A stretch of 64,000 nucleotides of DNA from Stutzerimonas kunmingensis. Its GTDB lineage: Bacteria > Pseudomonadota > Gammaproteobacteria > Pseudomonadales > Pseudomonadaceae. Of the stretch, positions 17,501 through 24,485 are shown piece after piece (position 1 is the first letter of the stretch; the number at the start of each line of letters is the position of its first letter). The notes beneath the pieces are model-generated. The model was not told the DNA's origin and ran no database searches. It worked only from the letters and a program-made list of their open reading frames with translations. The position numbers were made by a program, and so were the translations under genes. The stretch lies in contig NZ_JACXXG010000009.1 in NCBI RefSeq assembly GCF_014764705.1, positions 62,001 through 126,000 of the forward strand, written 5' to 3'.

Positions 17501-18217
17501 CTCCAGCACCTTCTGGTTGCGTCGCTGCACCGAGCAGTCGCGCACGCCGAGGGCGATGACGTCGCCGGCACCATCGCCGAACACCTGCACTTCCAGATGG
17601 CGGGCGCGCTTGATGTATTTCTCGATGAATACGCCCGAATCGCTGAAGTTGTTCTGCCCCAGGCGCTTGACCGCGTCGAAGGCCTCGGCGAGTTCCGCCG
17701 TCGAGCGGCACACGCGCATGCCGATACCGCCACCGCCGGCGGTGCTTTTCAGCATCACCGGGTAGCCGACCTGCTCGGCTGCGCCGAGGGCATCGGAAAG
17801 GCTGTCGAGCAGCTCAGTGCCCTCCAGCATCGGTACGCCGCGTTGTTTGGCCAGGGCGCGGGCGGTGTGCTTGAGGCCAAACACCCGCAGCTGTTCTGGC
17901 GTCGGGCCGACAAAGGCGATGCCGGCGGCTTCACAGGCTTCGGCAAAGGCGGCGTTCTCGGAGAGAAAGCCGTAGCCGGGGTGAATGGCTTTCGCGCCGG
18001 TTTCCCGGGCGATGCGGAGAATCTTCTCCACCACCAGATAGGTCTGCGCTGCCGGGCCTTCGCCCAGGCTGTGGGCCTCGTCGGCCTGCTGGATATGCAG
18101 GCTGGCGGCGTCGGCCTCGGAGTAGACGGCCACGCCTTTCACATCCAGGGCGCGCAGCGTACGCAGGATGCGGCAGGCAATGGCGCCGCGGTTGGCGATC
18201 AGAAGTTTGTCGAACAT
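14513..18217 (-). CDS. Biotin-dependent guanidine carboxylase (urea carboxylase-type)
   Basis: This 1234-aa multidomain enzyme starts with a biotin carboxylase domain (MFDKLLIANRGAIACRI, about 1-450). A KipA-like carboxyltransferase half follows (WAVGVPPSGPMDSRALRLGN, about 475-765), then a KipI-like half (about 815-1030), a linker, and a C-terminal biotinyl domain with Lys1198 in ESMKME. Urea carboxylases have this order. The guanidine riboswitch and the two carboxyguanidine deiminase genes upstream point to guanidine as the real substrate. Residues of about 771-808 are an in-frame translation of two REP-like palindromes (reading PLPPGEGPGR and PSPQPSPRGRG) lying between the two carboxyltransferase halves. 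The length is some 35 residues more than expected. Confidence 0.94.
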   Translation of the reverse strand: MFDKLLIANRGAIACRILRTLRALDVKGVAVYSEADAASLHIQQADEAHSLGEGPAAQTYLVVEKILRIARETGAKAIHPGYGFLSENAAFAEACEAAGIAFVGPTPEQLRVFGLKHTARALAKQRGVPMLEGTELLDSLSDALGAAEQVGYPVMLKSTAGGGGIGMRVCRSTAELAEAFDAVKRLGQNNFSDSGVFIEKYIKRARHLEVQVFGDGAGDVIALGVRDCSVQRRNQKVLEETPAPNLPAGMAEALCEAAITLAKAVDYRSAGTVEFVYDAEAQRFYFLEVNTRLQVEHGVTEQVWGVDLVRWMIKLAAGDLPPLAELAKTLKPSGHSIQARVYAEDPGRDFQPSPGLLTAASFPVADGKALRVDTWVEAGCEIPPYFDPMIAKVITWAPSREEARQALDQALGDTQLYGVETNRDYLRQILAFTPFASGNPWTRCLEGLSYKANAFEIISAGTQTTVQDFPGRLGYWAVGVPPSGPMDSRALRLGNALLGNAEDAAGLEITMSGPILRFNTDAVVAVTGAEIPLKLDDVPQPMSTALFIPAGSTLTIGTIAGAGARSYLCVRGGLQLPEYLGSKSTFTLGQFGGHGGRALRAGDVLHLSPLTDSSAGATLAAELRSALPAVREIRVIYGPHGAPEYFTEGYIERFFATDWEVHFNSSRTGVRLIGPKPEWVRESGGEAGLHPSNIHDNPYAIGAVDFTGDMPVILGPDGPSLGGFVCPVTIIEADLWQLGQLKAGDKVRFVPVDIATARELARARREECALVSPLPPGEGPGRPAIGVRTVSTDSKSPSPQPSPRGRGGIYAQSAEYALTSPIVLDLGQDDTRLVARLSGDTHLLLEIGAPELDLVLRFRGHALMQALEAKGLDGVIDLTPGIRSLQVHYQPETLPLAVLLETVAGLWDAVCAAQDLKVPSRIVHLPLSWDDPACQLAIEKYMTTVRKDAPWCPSNLEFIRRINDLPNLDEVYRTVFEASYLVMGLGDVYLGAPVATPLDPRHRLVTTKYNPARTWTAENSVGIGGAYMCVYGMEGPGGYQFVGRTLQMWNRYRALEAFGGQPWLLRFFDQIRFYPVSAEELLKIRRDFPLGRYPLKIEETELCLSDYQDFLVKEAEGIEAFRSQQRAAFDAERQRWIESGLAHFESEEVAADLGEDTPLGAGEHGIESHIAGNLWQVSVAEGARVAAGDVLMILESMKMEIPLIAPVAGVVKDIRVQPGSPVRAGQRVVVIEEV
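15795..15904. repeat. REP-like palindrome pair inserted in frame within the guanidine carboxylase gene
   Basis: One unit spans 15795-15830 (CCCCCTCTCCCC ... GGTGAGGGG) and a second about 15854-15904 (CCTCACCCCG ... GGAGGGAGAGGGGA). They match the palindromes at 14140-14487. They are read through in the coding frame without a stop and encode a Pro/Gly/Ser-rich linker, so the insertion keeps the gene open. Confidence 0.85.
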
Positions 18218-18255
18218 GTTCAGTAACCCTCGAAGGCTGGCGGGCCGTCCCGCCT

Positions 18256-18375
18256 TTATTCATCTGCGCCACGGCCGTCCGTGGTTGGGGAGGGTTGCTT
18301 CGCTGTCGGCAGCTCGGGCCGCTGCCCGGCGCGCGCCTGCAGCAGCGGCAGCAGGTGGCGTCGTAACAGCGCCAT
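18256..18375 (-). CDS. Possible small coupled ORF, 39 aa
   Basis: The ATG overlaps the stop codon of the upstream deiminase subunit (TGATG), and the frame runs 39 codons to a TAA, filling most of the 157-base gap before the carboxylase. The product begins [18 protein letters not shown] (amphipathic, basic) and ends in a polar Pro/Thr/Asp-rich tail. I do not recognise it. Overlap with the upstream stop makes translation likely, but a role or conservation cannot be judged from sequence alone. A hairpin (GGCGGG/CCCGCC at 18239-18254) lies just after the stop. Confidence 0.4.
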   Translation of the reverse strand: MALLRRHLLPLLQARAGQRPELPTAKQPSPTTDGRGADE

Positions 18376-19010
18376 CAGTCCCACACCAGCACCTCGGCGG
18401 GCGTCGGGTTCCAGCCGTTGCAGGGGTTGTTCAGTTGCGGGCAGTTGGAGATCAGCACGATCACGTCCTGATCGGCCTTGAGCTCCACGTACTTGCCCGG
18501 TGCGGAAAGGCCGTCCTCGAAGGTCAGGCCGCCCTCGGGCGTCACCGGAACGTTCATGAAAAAGTTGATGTTGGCGCCGATGTCGCGCTTCTCCAGACGG
18601 CCGTCGTGCAGGCTGGCGCGCAGAAAATTGTCGCGACAGCTGTGCATGTAGCGCTTGTCCAGGGCGTAGCGCACCACGTTGCTCTCCTGGGCGCAGGCGC
18701 CGCCGAGGGTGTCGTGGCGACCGCAGGTGTCAGCGACGATGGTCAGCAAGGGGTTGCCGAGGTTGGAATACAACACCGTGCCGGCGGTGAGATAGACCTT
18801 GTTCTGTCGGCGCAGGGTGCGCTGCGGGTCGAAGCGTTCGCGCGGGTTCTTCGCGCTGAAGAACAACGTGTCGATGGCTTGATTGCCCTCGACATCCAGC
18901 AAGCGCAGGGTCTGTCCGGCCTTTACTTCGAACAGGTACGGCTCGCCGGCCGGGATCAGGTGGCGGAAGCTGGCGGTTTCGGGGTGCAGGCTGCTTTCTA
19001 CGATGGTCAT
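18375..19010 (-). CDS. Carboxyguanidine deiminase subunit (urea-carboxylase-associated protein 2, DUF1989)
   Basis: This 211-aa DUF1989-family protein has the conserved [13 protein letters not shown] motif near the middle, plus [19 protein letters not shown] and the late [12 protein letters not shown]. Proteins of this pair were long called urea carboxylase-associated proteins and were later shown to act together as carboxyguanidine deiminase (CgdA/CgdB), turning carboxyguanidine into allophanate and ammonia. I do not assign the A or B letter. GAGGAGG lies eight bases before the chosen ATG at 19010; a longer open frame upstream lacks homology. It follows its partner subunit by 13 bases. Confidence 0.93.
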   Translation of the reverse strand: MTIVESSLHPETASFRHLIPAGEPYLFEVKAGQTLRLLDVEGNQAIDTLFFSAKNPRERFDPQRTLRRQNKVYLTAGTVLYSNLGNPLLTIVADTCGRHDTLGGACAQESNVVRYALDKRYMHSCRDNFLRASLHDGRLEKRDIGANINFFMNVPVTPEGGLTFEDGLSAPGKYVELKADQDVIVLISNCPQLNNPCNGWNPTPAEVLVWD

Positions 19011-19023
19011 GTCGGCAACCTCC

Positions 19024-19752
19024 TCAGATGTAGAGTCGCTCGGTGTTGTGGAAGCCGCGGCCGTTCTCCGGACGCGAAGTGCGGCAGAGCACGCTGATGC
19101 CATCGCTCTGGACCTTGTGCCAGCTCAGCTGCACCGGTTTGGGTGCGTACAGCGGATTGGGGTCCAGCGGATGCTGCAAGGCGGTGAGGATCACCAGGGT
19201 GTCCATTGGCGCGTATAGCTCGATGTAGTCGCCCGCTTTGGAATTGCCGCTGTGGAAGGCAAAGGCGCCGTCGGCGGTGACGTCCACCCGGCTGAACAGA
19301 TTGAGCACCATGAGCAGGTCCTGCAGGTTGAGGTTCCACTTGCCCATCTCCACCAGCAGGTTGTCGGTGCCGTTGCGGAAGAAGCCGTTGCGCAGTTCCT
19401 GATAGCGGCCCTGGCCGTACTTCTCGGCGACTTCATCGGCGTTCAGCACGCCGCCAAAGCTGTCGTGCCAGCCGCAGGTGTCGGCGGTGATGGCAGCCAG
19501 TACGCGGCCCATGTCCGAGTAGAGGCAATGACCGGCGGTGAGCTTGGCGGTGTGCTGGCACTTGAGGGTGTCGGGCAGGTTCAGCCGCTCGCTCTTCTCC
19601 TGGGCGTTGAGCAGCATCAAGCTGACGTTGGCGCCGCCTTCCAGATCGGTCAGGCGCAGCAGCTGGCCACGCTTGAGGACGAAGGATGTGTGGCCGCCAC
19701 CGGGAACGGTTTCCTCGTACAGCGTGGGGCGGATCGCGAGTGAAGCGCTCAT
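19024..19752 (-). CDS. Carboxyguanidine deiminase subunit (urea-carboxylase-associated protein 1, DUF1989)
   Basis: This 242-aa protein is the partner of the preceding entry and a distant paralogue. It shares the [11 protein letters not shown] motif, the early [20 protein letters not shown] segment and the [14 protein letters not shown] stretch. The two subunits form the heteromeric deiminase that acts between guanidine carboxylase and allophanate hydrolase. The start lies one base after the ATPase stop region, so the operon is tightly packed here. It is cytoplasmic, with no signal or membrane segment. Confidence 0.93.
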   Translation of the reverse strand: MSASLAIRPTLYEETVPGGGHTSFVLKRGQLLRLTDLEGGANVSLMLLNAQEKSERLNLPDTLKCQHTAKLTAGHCLYSDMGRVLAAITADTCGWHDSFGGVLNADEVAEKYGQGRYQELRNGFFRNGTDNLLVEMGKWNLNLQDLLMVLNLFSRVDVTADGAFAFHSGNSKAGDYIELYAPMDTLVILTALQHPLDPNPLYAPKPVQLSWHKVQSDGISVLCRTSRPENGRGFHNTERLYI

Positions 19753-19753
19753 G

Positions 19754-20638
19754 TCAGGCTCCTTGATAGGCAGTTCGGAATTTCTCGCTGAGGGCGACCG
19801 GAACGCCAGCGGACGCGCCGGGCGCGTGGCGGCCCTCGTGCAAGGGAATGTCGTAGGTCACCCGCGCGCCATAGGCACCCGGGGCGTGGGGATCGATGCG
19901 GGGCTTGTCGAAGACCAGGATGCGGCTGCCGAGGGTGAAGCCTTCCGACAGGTCGTGGGTGACCATGAACACCGTCAGCCGGGTTTCCCGCCACAGCTCC
20001 AGCAGCAGCTCATGCATGTCCTTGCGGATGCCCGGGTCGAGTGCGCCGAAGGGCTCGTCGAGCAGCAGCACGCGGGGCTTCATGATCAGCGCCTGGGCGA
20101 TGGCCAGGCGCTGCTGCATGCCGCCGGACAACTGCGCCGGGTACTTGTCCAGCGCATGGCCGAGGCCGACCTTGTGCAGCATCTGCGCGGCCTGCTCGCG
20201 GGCATCGCGCTTGCGGTGACCAAGCAGACGGCCCAGTAGCGGGGCGCGCGGCAGTTCCAGGCCGAGGGCGACGTTGTCCAGTACGGTCAGGTGCGGAAAT
20301 ACCGAGTAGCGCTGAAAGACCACGCCGCGGCTGGCATCCGGTTCGTTTGCCAGCGGCTGGCCATCGAGCAGGATCTCGCCGCGGCTGGGCGCTTCCTGGC
20401 CGAGCAGCAGCCGCAAAAAGGTGGATTTGCCGCAACCGGAGGCACCGACCAGGGTGCAGAACTCGCCTTCGGCGATGTTCAGGTTTAGGCGCTCCAGCAC
20501 GACCTGATAGCCGTACTGCTGCCAGACGTTCTTCACCTGAATGAAGGAGCCGGGGTCGCCGCCTGCGCGAGTCCCTTGTTGCGTTGTGCATTGGCTCGAC
20601 TGTGCGGCAACGGGTGCCTTGGCGTTGTTCTCGCTCAT
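19754..20638 (-). CDS. ABC transporter ATP-binding protein, guanidine operon
   Basis: This 294-aa ATPase has Walker [10 protein letters not shown], signature [15 protein letters not shown], Walker [12 protein letters not shown] and H-loop VTHDLSEGF. An N-terminal polar extension of about 30 residues precedes the domain. It resembles the ATPase at 890-1735 but is clearly a separate gene with divergent sequence. The start overlaps the permease stop by four bases. It pairs with that permease for import of guanidine or a related compound; the substrate is inferred from the operon. Confidence 0.93.
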   Translation of the reverse strand: MSENNAKAPVAAQSSQCTTQQGTRAGGDPGSFIQVKNVWQQYGYQVVLERLNLNIAEGEFCTLVGASGCGKSTFLRLLLGQEAPSRGEILLDGQPLANEPDASRGVVFQRYSVFPHLTVLDNVALGLELPRAPLLGRLLGHRKRDAREQAAQMLHKVGLGHALDKYPAQLSGGMQQRLAIAQALIMKPRVLLLDEPFGALDPGIRKDMHELLLELWRETRLTVFMVTHDLSEGFTLGSRILVFDKPRIDPHAPGAYGARVTYDIPLHEGRHAPGASAGVPVALSEKFRTAYQGA

Positions 20639-21450
20639 GCCTTGGCTCCTTCATACCAGGGGAACAGCAGCTGGGTCAGGCGCCGCAGCAGGTAGTCCAT
20701 GGCCCAGGCCAGTAGGGTGATCCAGGCGACATAGGGCAGGATCACGTCCATCGCCATGTAGCGACGCACGAGAAAGATGCGGTAGCCCAGGCCATCGGTG
20801 GAGGCGATGGCCTCGGCGGCGATGAGGAACAGCCAGGCCGAACCGAGCACCAGGCGCAGGCTGATCAGCAGGCGCGGCATCAGCTGCGGCAGGACCAGGC
20901 GCAGGATCAGGGTCCAGGTGTTGGCGCCCAAGGTTTGCGCCTTGATCAGCAGCTCGCGGGGAATTTCTCGTGCTCGGTGTTCAAGGTCGCGAGCCAGGAT
21001 CGGCGTGATACCGATGACGATCAGCATCACTTTGGACAGTTCGCCCAGGCCGAAGACGATGAACAGGATCGGCAGGATCGCCAGCGGTGGCACCATCGAC
21101 AGCACCGTGAGCAATGGCGAGAGCGGCGCGCTGAACAGCGGCAGAGTGCCGGCAACGATACCCAGGCACAGGCCGGCCACTGCCGCGATGGCAAGACCGG
21201 TGCCGAGGCGCTTGAGGCTGGAGGCGGTGTCCTGCCAGAACAGATAGTCGCCGGAGCGTTTGTCGGGGGTGAAAGCGAGGCGTTCGACGGCTGCGCTCAT
21301 CTGGCCGAAGCTGGGCAGCAACTTGTCGTTGGGGTTCAGTTCCAGGCGCTGGGCCGAGCTGGTCAGGTACAGCGCCAGCAGCATGGCGAAGGGCAGAATC
21401 GCCAGTGCCAACCAGCCGCTACGTCCGGGAGTGCGGTTGATCAGACGCAT
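20635..21450 (-). CDS. ABC transporter permease, guanidine operon
   Basis: This 271-aa inner-membrane protein has about six hydrophobic segments and an EAA-like loop (KAQTLGANTWTLILRLVLPQL). I place the start at the ATG at 21450, followed by RLINRTPGRSGWLALAILPF, the usual N-terminus of such permeases. The frame is open back to a GTG at 21567, which would add 39 residues of unconvincing composition. Upstream, a short overlapping ORF with a strong ribosome-binding site may couple translation. Unusually, no periplasmic binding-protein gene lies between the riboswitch and this permease. Confidence 0.9.
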   Translation of the reverse strand: MRLINRTPGRSGWLALAILPFAMLLALYLTSSAQRLELNPNDKLLPSFGQMSAAVERLAFTPDKRSGDYLFWQDTASSLKRLGTGLAIAAVAGLCLGIVAGTLPLFSAPLSPLLTVLSMVPPLAILPILFIVFGLGELSKVMLIVIGITPILARDLEHRAREIPRELLIKAQTLGANTWTLILRLVLPQLMPRLLISLRLVLGSAWLFLIAAEAIASTDGLGYRIFLVRRYMAMDVILPYVAWITLLAWAMDYLLRRLTQLLFPWYEGAKA

Positions 21451-21569
21451 GGGCAGATACCCCGTGCAACGGCCGCGGCAACAGGTGGAATACTGTGAAG
21501 TTCGGGTGCGGCAGACGCCCTGGCGCAAGGCAGAGCGGAGAACGGCAAAGCCGTTTCGAGCGGGCACAT
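21441..21569 (-). CDS. Possible 42-aa leader ORF between riboswitch 2 and permease
   Basis: GGAGGG lies six bases before an ATG at 21569, the best ribosome-binding site in the operon leader. The frame encodes 42 residues (MCPLETALPFSALPCARASA at the start) and ends at a TGA seven bases inside the permease coding region, so translation of one could feed the other. The peptide is not recognised and may simply be a coupling device or the remnant of a deleted first gene. A hairpin AACGGC-TTT-GCCGTT lies inside it at 21541-21555. Confidence 0.35.
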   Translation of the reverse strand: MCPLETALPFSALPCARASAAPELHSIPPVAAAVARGICPCV

Positions 21570-21618
21570 GGCAAACCCTCCAGTGTTGGGAATAGCGCAG
21601 GAGCTGCGTGCAATCACG

Positions 21619-21711
21619 CTGTCTCCCGGGCTTTTATCCCGCCGTGTAACCTCGCTGGAGGTCGCCAACTCTCGGACCAGCCACTCGCGTCAACGAGTCG
21701 GAACCCTAGTC
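21619..21711 (-). ncRNA. Guanidine-I riboswitch (ykkC-type) 2
   Basis: On the minus strand the blocks are CTAGGGTTCCGA, then CTGGTCCGAGAG, then ACACGGCGGGATAAAAGCCC and GGGAGA, in the same order as riboswitch 1 but with different helix sequences. Compensating differences between the two copies (for example in the stem after TTCCG) support a conserved fold. It precedes the permease, deiminase, carboxylase and allophanate hydrolase genes, the classic guanidine-I regulon. Downstream there is no clear U-tract terminator; CTCC at 21598-21601 could pair with the GGAG of the next ribosome-binding site, which would suit translational control (inference). Confidence 0.95.
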
Positions 21712-21766
21712 AGCTATTTCAAATTGTCTTCGCAGGTGCAGCAGCTTTTCTTCGCAAAGGATGCAA

Positions 21767-21783
21767 AGCAAGAGGGATGCCAA
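21767..21783 (-). promoter_or_regulatory. Sigma-54 promoter of the guanidine assimilation operon
   Basis: The minus strand reads TTGGCATCCCTCTTGCT: GG and GC are exactly 10 bases apart and the -12 box is a perfect TTGC. Transcription would start near 21755, about 45 bases before the aptamer. Sigma-54 control fits nitrogen-limitation induction through NtrC, layered on guanidine sensing by the riboswitch. No NtrC site was identified. Confidence 0.75.
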
Positions 21784-21930
21784 TGCACAAAAATCGCGCG
21801 GTGCAGGCGTCGTGGGGAAGAGCGGCGCTAGGGGAGTGCCCTGTTTTGGGGCTGCGCTCGAGGCGGTGCATGCTTTTCGAGCGCGGAGGACGTTGCACGA
21901 GCGCAACGCCGCATTGGCAGGAAGCTAGAG

Positions 21931-23400
21931 CTAGAGCTTGAGCTGGCCGATGGCACGGCTTAGATCGGTGGATAGCGCGGCCAGCTCGGCACTGGTGCTG
22001 GCCGAGCTTACGGTCTGCTCCACGGTGCGTTCCGTGACGTCGCGGATGCCGGTAACCGAGCGGTTGAGCTCTTCGGCGACCTGGCTCTGCTGCTCGGCGG
22101 CAACGGCGATCTGCGTATTGCTTTCGCGCATCTGTGCTACCGCGTCGGCGATGGCTTCAAGTGCCTGCGCTGCTTCATGGGCCTCGCGCACGCAATCGTC
22201 GGCTTTCAGTGAACTCTCCTGCATGAACTCCACGGCGTCGCGAGTCATCGCCTGCAGGCCGGAGATCATCTGGGTGATTTCGTCGGTGGAACTTTGCACA
22301 CGCTTGGCCAGGTTGCGGACTTCATCGGCGACCACGGCGAAACCGCGGCCCTGTTCACCGGCCCGGGCTGCTTCGATTGCGGCGTTGAGCGCCAGCAGGT
22401 TGGTCTGTTCGGCGATGCTGTGGATCACGTTGACGACGCCGTTGATCTTCTGGCTATCCGCGGCGAGCTGCTCGATCATCTCGCCGGTCTGCTGCACGCC
22501 CTGAGAGAGGCTGGAGATGGACTTCTCCACACGGCCGACGACCCGGTGGCCATCGCCCGCAAGGCGGTCGGCGTTCTGTGATTGATCGCGAGTTTCGCGT
22601 GCATGCTCGGCGATCTGGTGCACCGTGGCGCTCATTTCGTTGATGGCCGTGGCTGCCTGGTCGGTTTCACCCTGCTGACCGCGCATGCCCTTGTGCACGT
22701 CGTTCATGCTCGTGGCGAGCCGGCTCGCGCCCTCGTCGAGACGCGCAGCAGCCTGGGCGACGGTGCTGACCACGCGTTGATAGCCGCCCTGCATGGCGTT
22801 GAATGCGCTGGCCATCTGGCCGACTTCGTCACGGCTGTCCAGCGGAACCCGTGCCTGCAGGTCGCCACTGTGCTCCACGTGCAGCATGACGTCCTTGAGC
22901 GTGTTGAGGTGGCTGAGCAGAAAGCGGATAAGCAGTTGCGAAGCGCCGAGCAGGCCGAGCATCAGCACCGCGACCGCCACGGCGTAGCTGAAAAAGTGCT
23001 GGCTCAGTACCTGAACAGCGCTGGGCGCGCGGGCCAGTACAGCCAGCTTCTGACCATTCGTCGCGGAGATCAGGTGGGCGCCGACCACGGGATTGCTGGA
23101 GAACAGTCGGTCGTGGGCGAGGGTGGTCCAGCCGCTTTCGGCGATAGCCTGACCCTCGACCGCGGCGCGCTGATCTGCCTGGAACGCGATCAGGTCCGCA
23201 CCCTGCGGCAGCGCAGCATCGGCCGGCCAACTCGCCAGCAGTGATGCACGCGCCTGCGCTGCAGCGACGGCGTCGGCGCTACGGGCGCTTTGCTCCAGTT
23301 GTACGGCGTAAAGCACCAGCAGCAACGCGATGACGAAGGTCACCATGTTCAGTGCCCAGAACTTGTACTTGAGCGACAGATCGCGAATCCAAACGGCCAT
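21931..23400 (-). CDS. Methyl-accepting chemotaxis protein
   Basis: This 489-aa transducer has an N-terminal membrane helix (about 15-32), a small periplasmic region of about 120 residues, a second helix near 140-160, a HAMP region ending [13 protein letters not shown], and the kinase-control hairpin [20 protein letters not shown]. Methylation helices flank the hairpin. The periplasmic sensor is not one I can assign to a ligand. It lies upstream of the guanidine operon on the same strand but is separated by the riboswitch leader and sigma-54 promoter, and its neighbours on the other side are ordinary Pseudomonas genes. Confidence 0.95.
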   Translation of the reverse strand: MAVWIRDLSLKYKFWALNMVTFVIALLLVLYAVQLEQSARSADAVAAAQARASLLASWPADAALPQGADLIAFQADQRAAVEGQAIAESGWTTLAHDRLFSSNPVVGAHLISATNGQKLAVLARAPSAVQVLSQHFFSYAVAVAVLMLGLLGASQLLIRFLLSHLNTLKDVMLHVEHSGDLQARVPLDSRDEVGQMASAFNAMQGGYQRVVSTVAQAAARLDEGASRLATSMNDVHKGMRGQQGETDQAATAINEMSATVHQIAEHARETRDQSQNADRLAGDGHRVVGRVEKSISSLSQGVQQTGEMIEQLAADSQKINGVVNVIHSIAEQTNLLALNAAIEAARAGEQGRGFAVVADEVRNLAKRVQSSTDEITQMISGLQAMTRDAVEFMQESSLKADDCVREAHEAAQALEAIADAVAQMRESNTQIAVAAEQQSQVAEELNRSVTGIRDVTERTVEQTVSSASTSAELAALSTDLSRAIGQLKL

Positions 23401-23509
23401 GACTGCTCTTCTTCTATAGGAGGTTGCGCGCGCGTAGCGGAACGCTTGCTTGCACTGCGGCTTAACATTTAACGGCCGCCTGAGGCAGAGCTTGAGAAAT
23501 TTCTGTGAC

Positions 23510-24316
23510 TCAGTCGAGGTCCGGCAGGCCGAAGAACGCGCGCGCGCAGCGTGTGGTGTGAGCCGCCAGCGACGCTTCGCTCTCGCCGCGATGGAGCGCG
23601 ACTTCGCGCAGCACTTCCAGCAGATAGGCCGGTTCGTTCTGGCCGCTCTTCGGTTTCGGGCGCAGGGTGCGTGGCAGCAGGTAAGGTGCGTCGCTCTCGA
23701 GCATCAGACGACCTGTAGGGATGTCCTTCACCAGGGGATGCAGATGGGTACCGCGGCGTTCGTCGCATATCCAGCCGGTGATGCCGACATGTAGGTCCAG
23801 GTCGAGATAGCCGTACAGTGCCTGTTTTTCACCGGTGAAACAGTGCACCACCGCCGCAGGGAGGTGGTCCCGAAACGGTCGCAGAATCGCCAGCAACCGG
23901 TCGCTGGCGTCGCGTTCGTGCAGAAAGACCGGCAACTGCAGTTCGACGGCGAGTTGCAACTGTTCCTCCAGCGCGCGCTCCTGTAGCGGTCGCGGTGAAA
24001 AATCGCGATTGAAGTCCAGGCCGCATTCGCCGACTGCGCGCACTTCGGGCTCGGCGAGAAGGCCGCGCAACTGGCTGGCGCTGTCAGTCGTCCAGTGGCT
24101 CGCATCATGCGGATGCACACCCGCGGTACTGAACAGGTGCAGGCGGGACTCGTCCAGTTGGCGACAGAGTTTGAGAGCAGCTTCGCTTTCTTCGAGGCTG
24201 GTGCCGGTAAGCACCATCTGCACGACGCCGGCCGCTCTGGCGCGCTCGACGACCGCAGGTGCGCTTGAGGCGAATGTCGGGTGGCTCAGATTGACGCCGA
24301 TGTCGATAAGCTGCAT
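23510..24316 (-). CDS. tatD: TatD family metal-dependent hydrolase/DNase
   Basis: This 268-aa protein starts [15 protein letters not shown], where the usual HxH metal motif of TatD reads as DIGVNL, as in the TatD (rather than YcfH) branch. Other metal-site segments are visible: [22 protein letters not shown], the HCFTGEK loop and [13 protein letters not shown]. TatD proteins are 3'-5' exonucleases implicated in DNA repair and turnover. It is transcribed away from the lytic transglycosylase gene, sharing an AT-rich intergenic region. Confidence 0.93.
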   Translation of the reverse strand: MQLIDIGVNLSHPTFASSAPAVVERARAAGVVQMVLTGTSLEESEAALKLCRQLDESRLHLFSTAGVHPHDASHWTTDSASQLRGLLAEPEVRAVGECGLDFNRDFSPRPLQERALEEQLQLAVELQLPVFLHERDASDRLLAILRPFRDHLPAAVVHCFTGEKQALYGYLDLDLHVGITGWICDERRGTHLHPLVKDIPTGRLMLESDAPYLLPRTLRPKPKSGQNEPAYLLEVLREVALHRGESEASLAAHTTRCARAFFGLPDLD

Positions 24317-24371
24317 GAATACCTCGAGCCTAAAAACTAACTAAATCAATAATATAGGAGTTATAGCTAAA

Positions 24372-24392
24372 CCAGTTTGGAGAGTAAACTGG
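24372..24392. promoter_or_regulatory. Inverted repeat in the tatD/mltF-like intergenic region
   Basis: CCAGTTT and AAACTGG are perfect 7-base arms around a 7-base centre, in an AT-rich stretch between two divergent genes. It could be an operator or a short hairpin in the leader of the transglycosylase gene. No regulator is indicated. Confidence 0.3.
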
Positions 24393-24485
24393 CGGAATAA
24401 GCCAACCTGTGAGAACCTTTGCCCCCTTTTGCGGGCAGGGAGCACCGCACCAGCGTTCTCTGCGTCTTCACACCGGTGCATCCTG

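Noticed and set aside
21931-23400. Chemoreceptor as a dedicated guanidine sensor
   Set aside because: It is next to the guanidine operon, but the following genes (tatD, mltF-like, lipase pair) are ordinary Pseudomonas chromosome. The promoter and riboswitch separate it from the operon, so adjacency alone is weak evidence.
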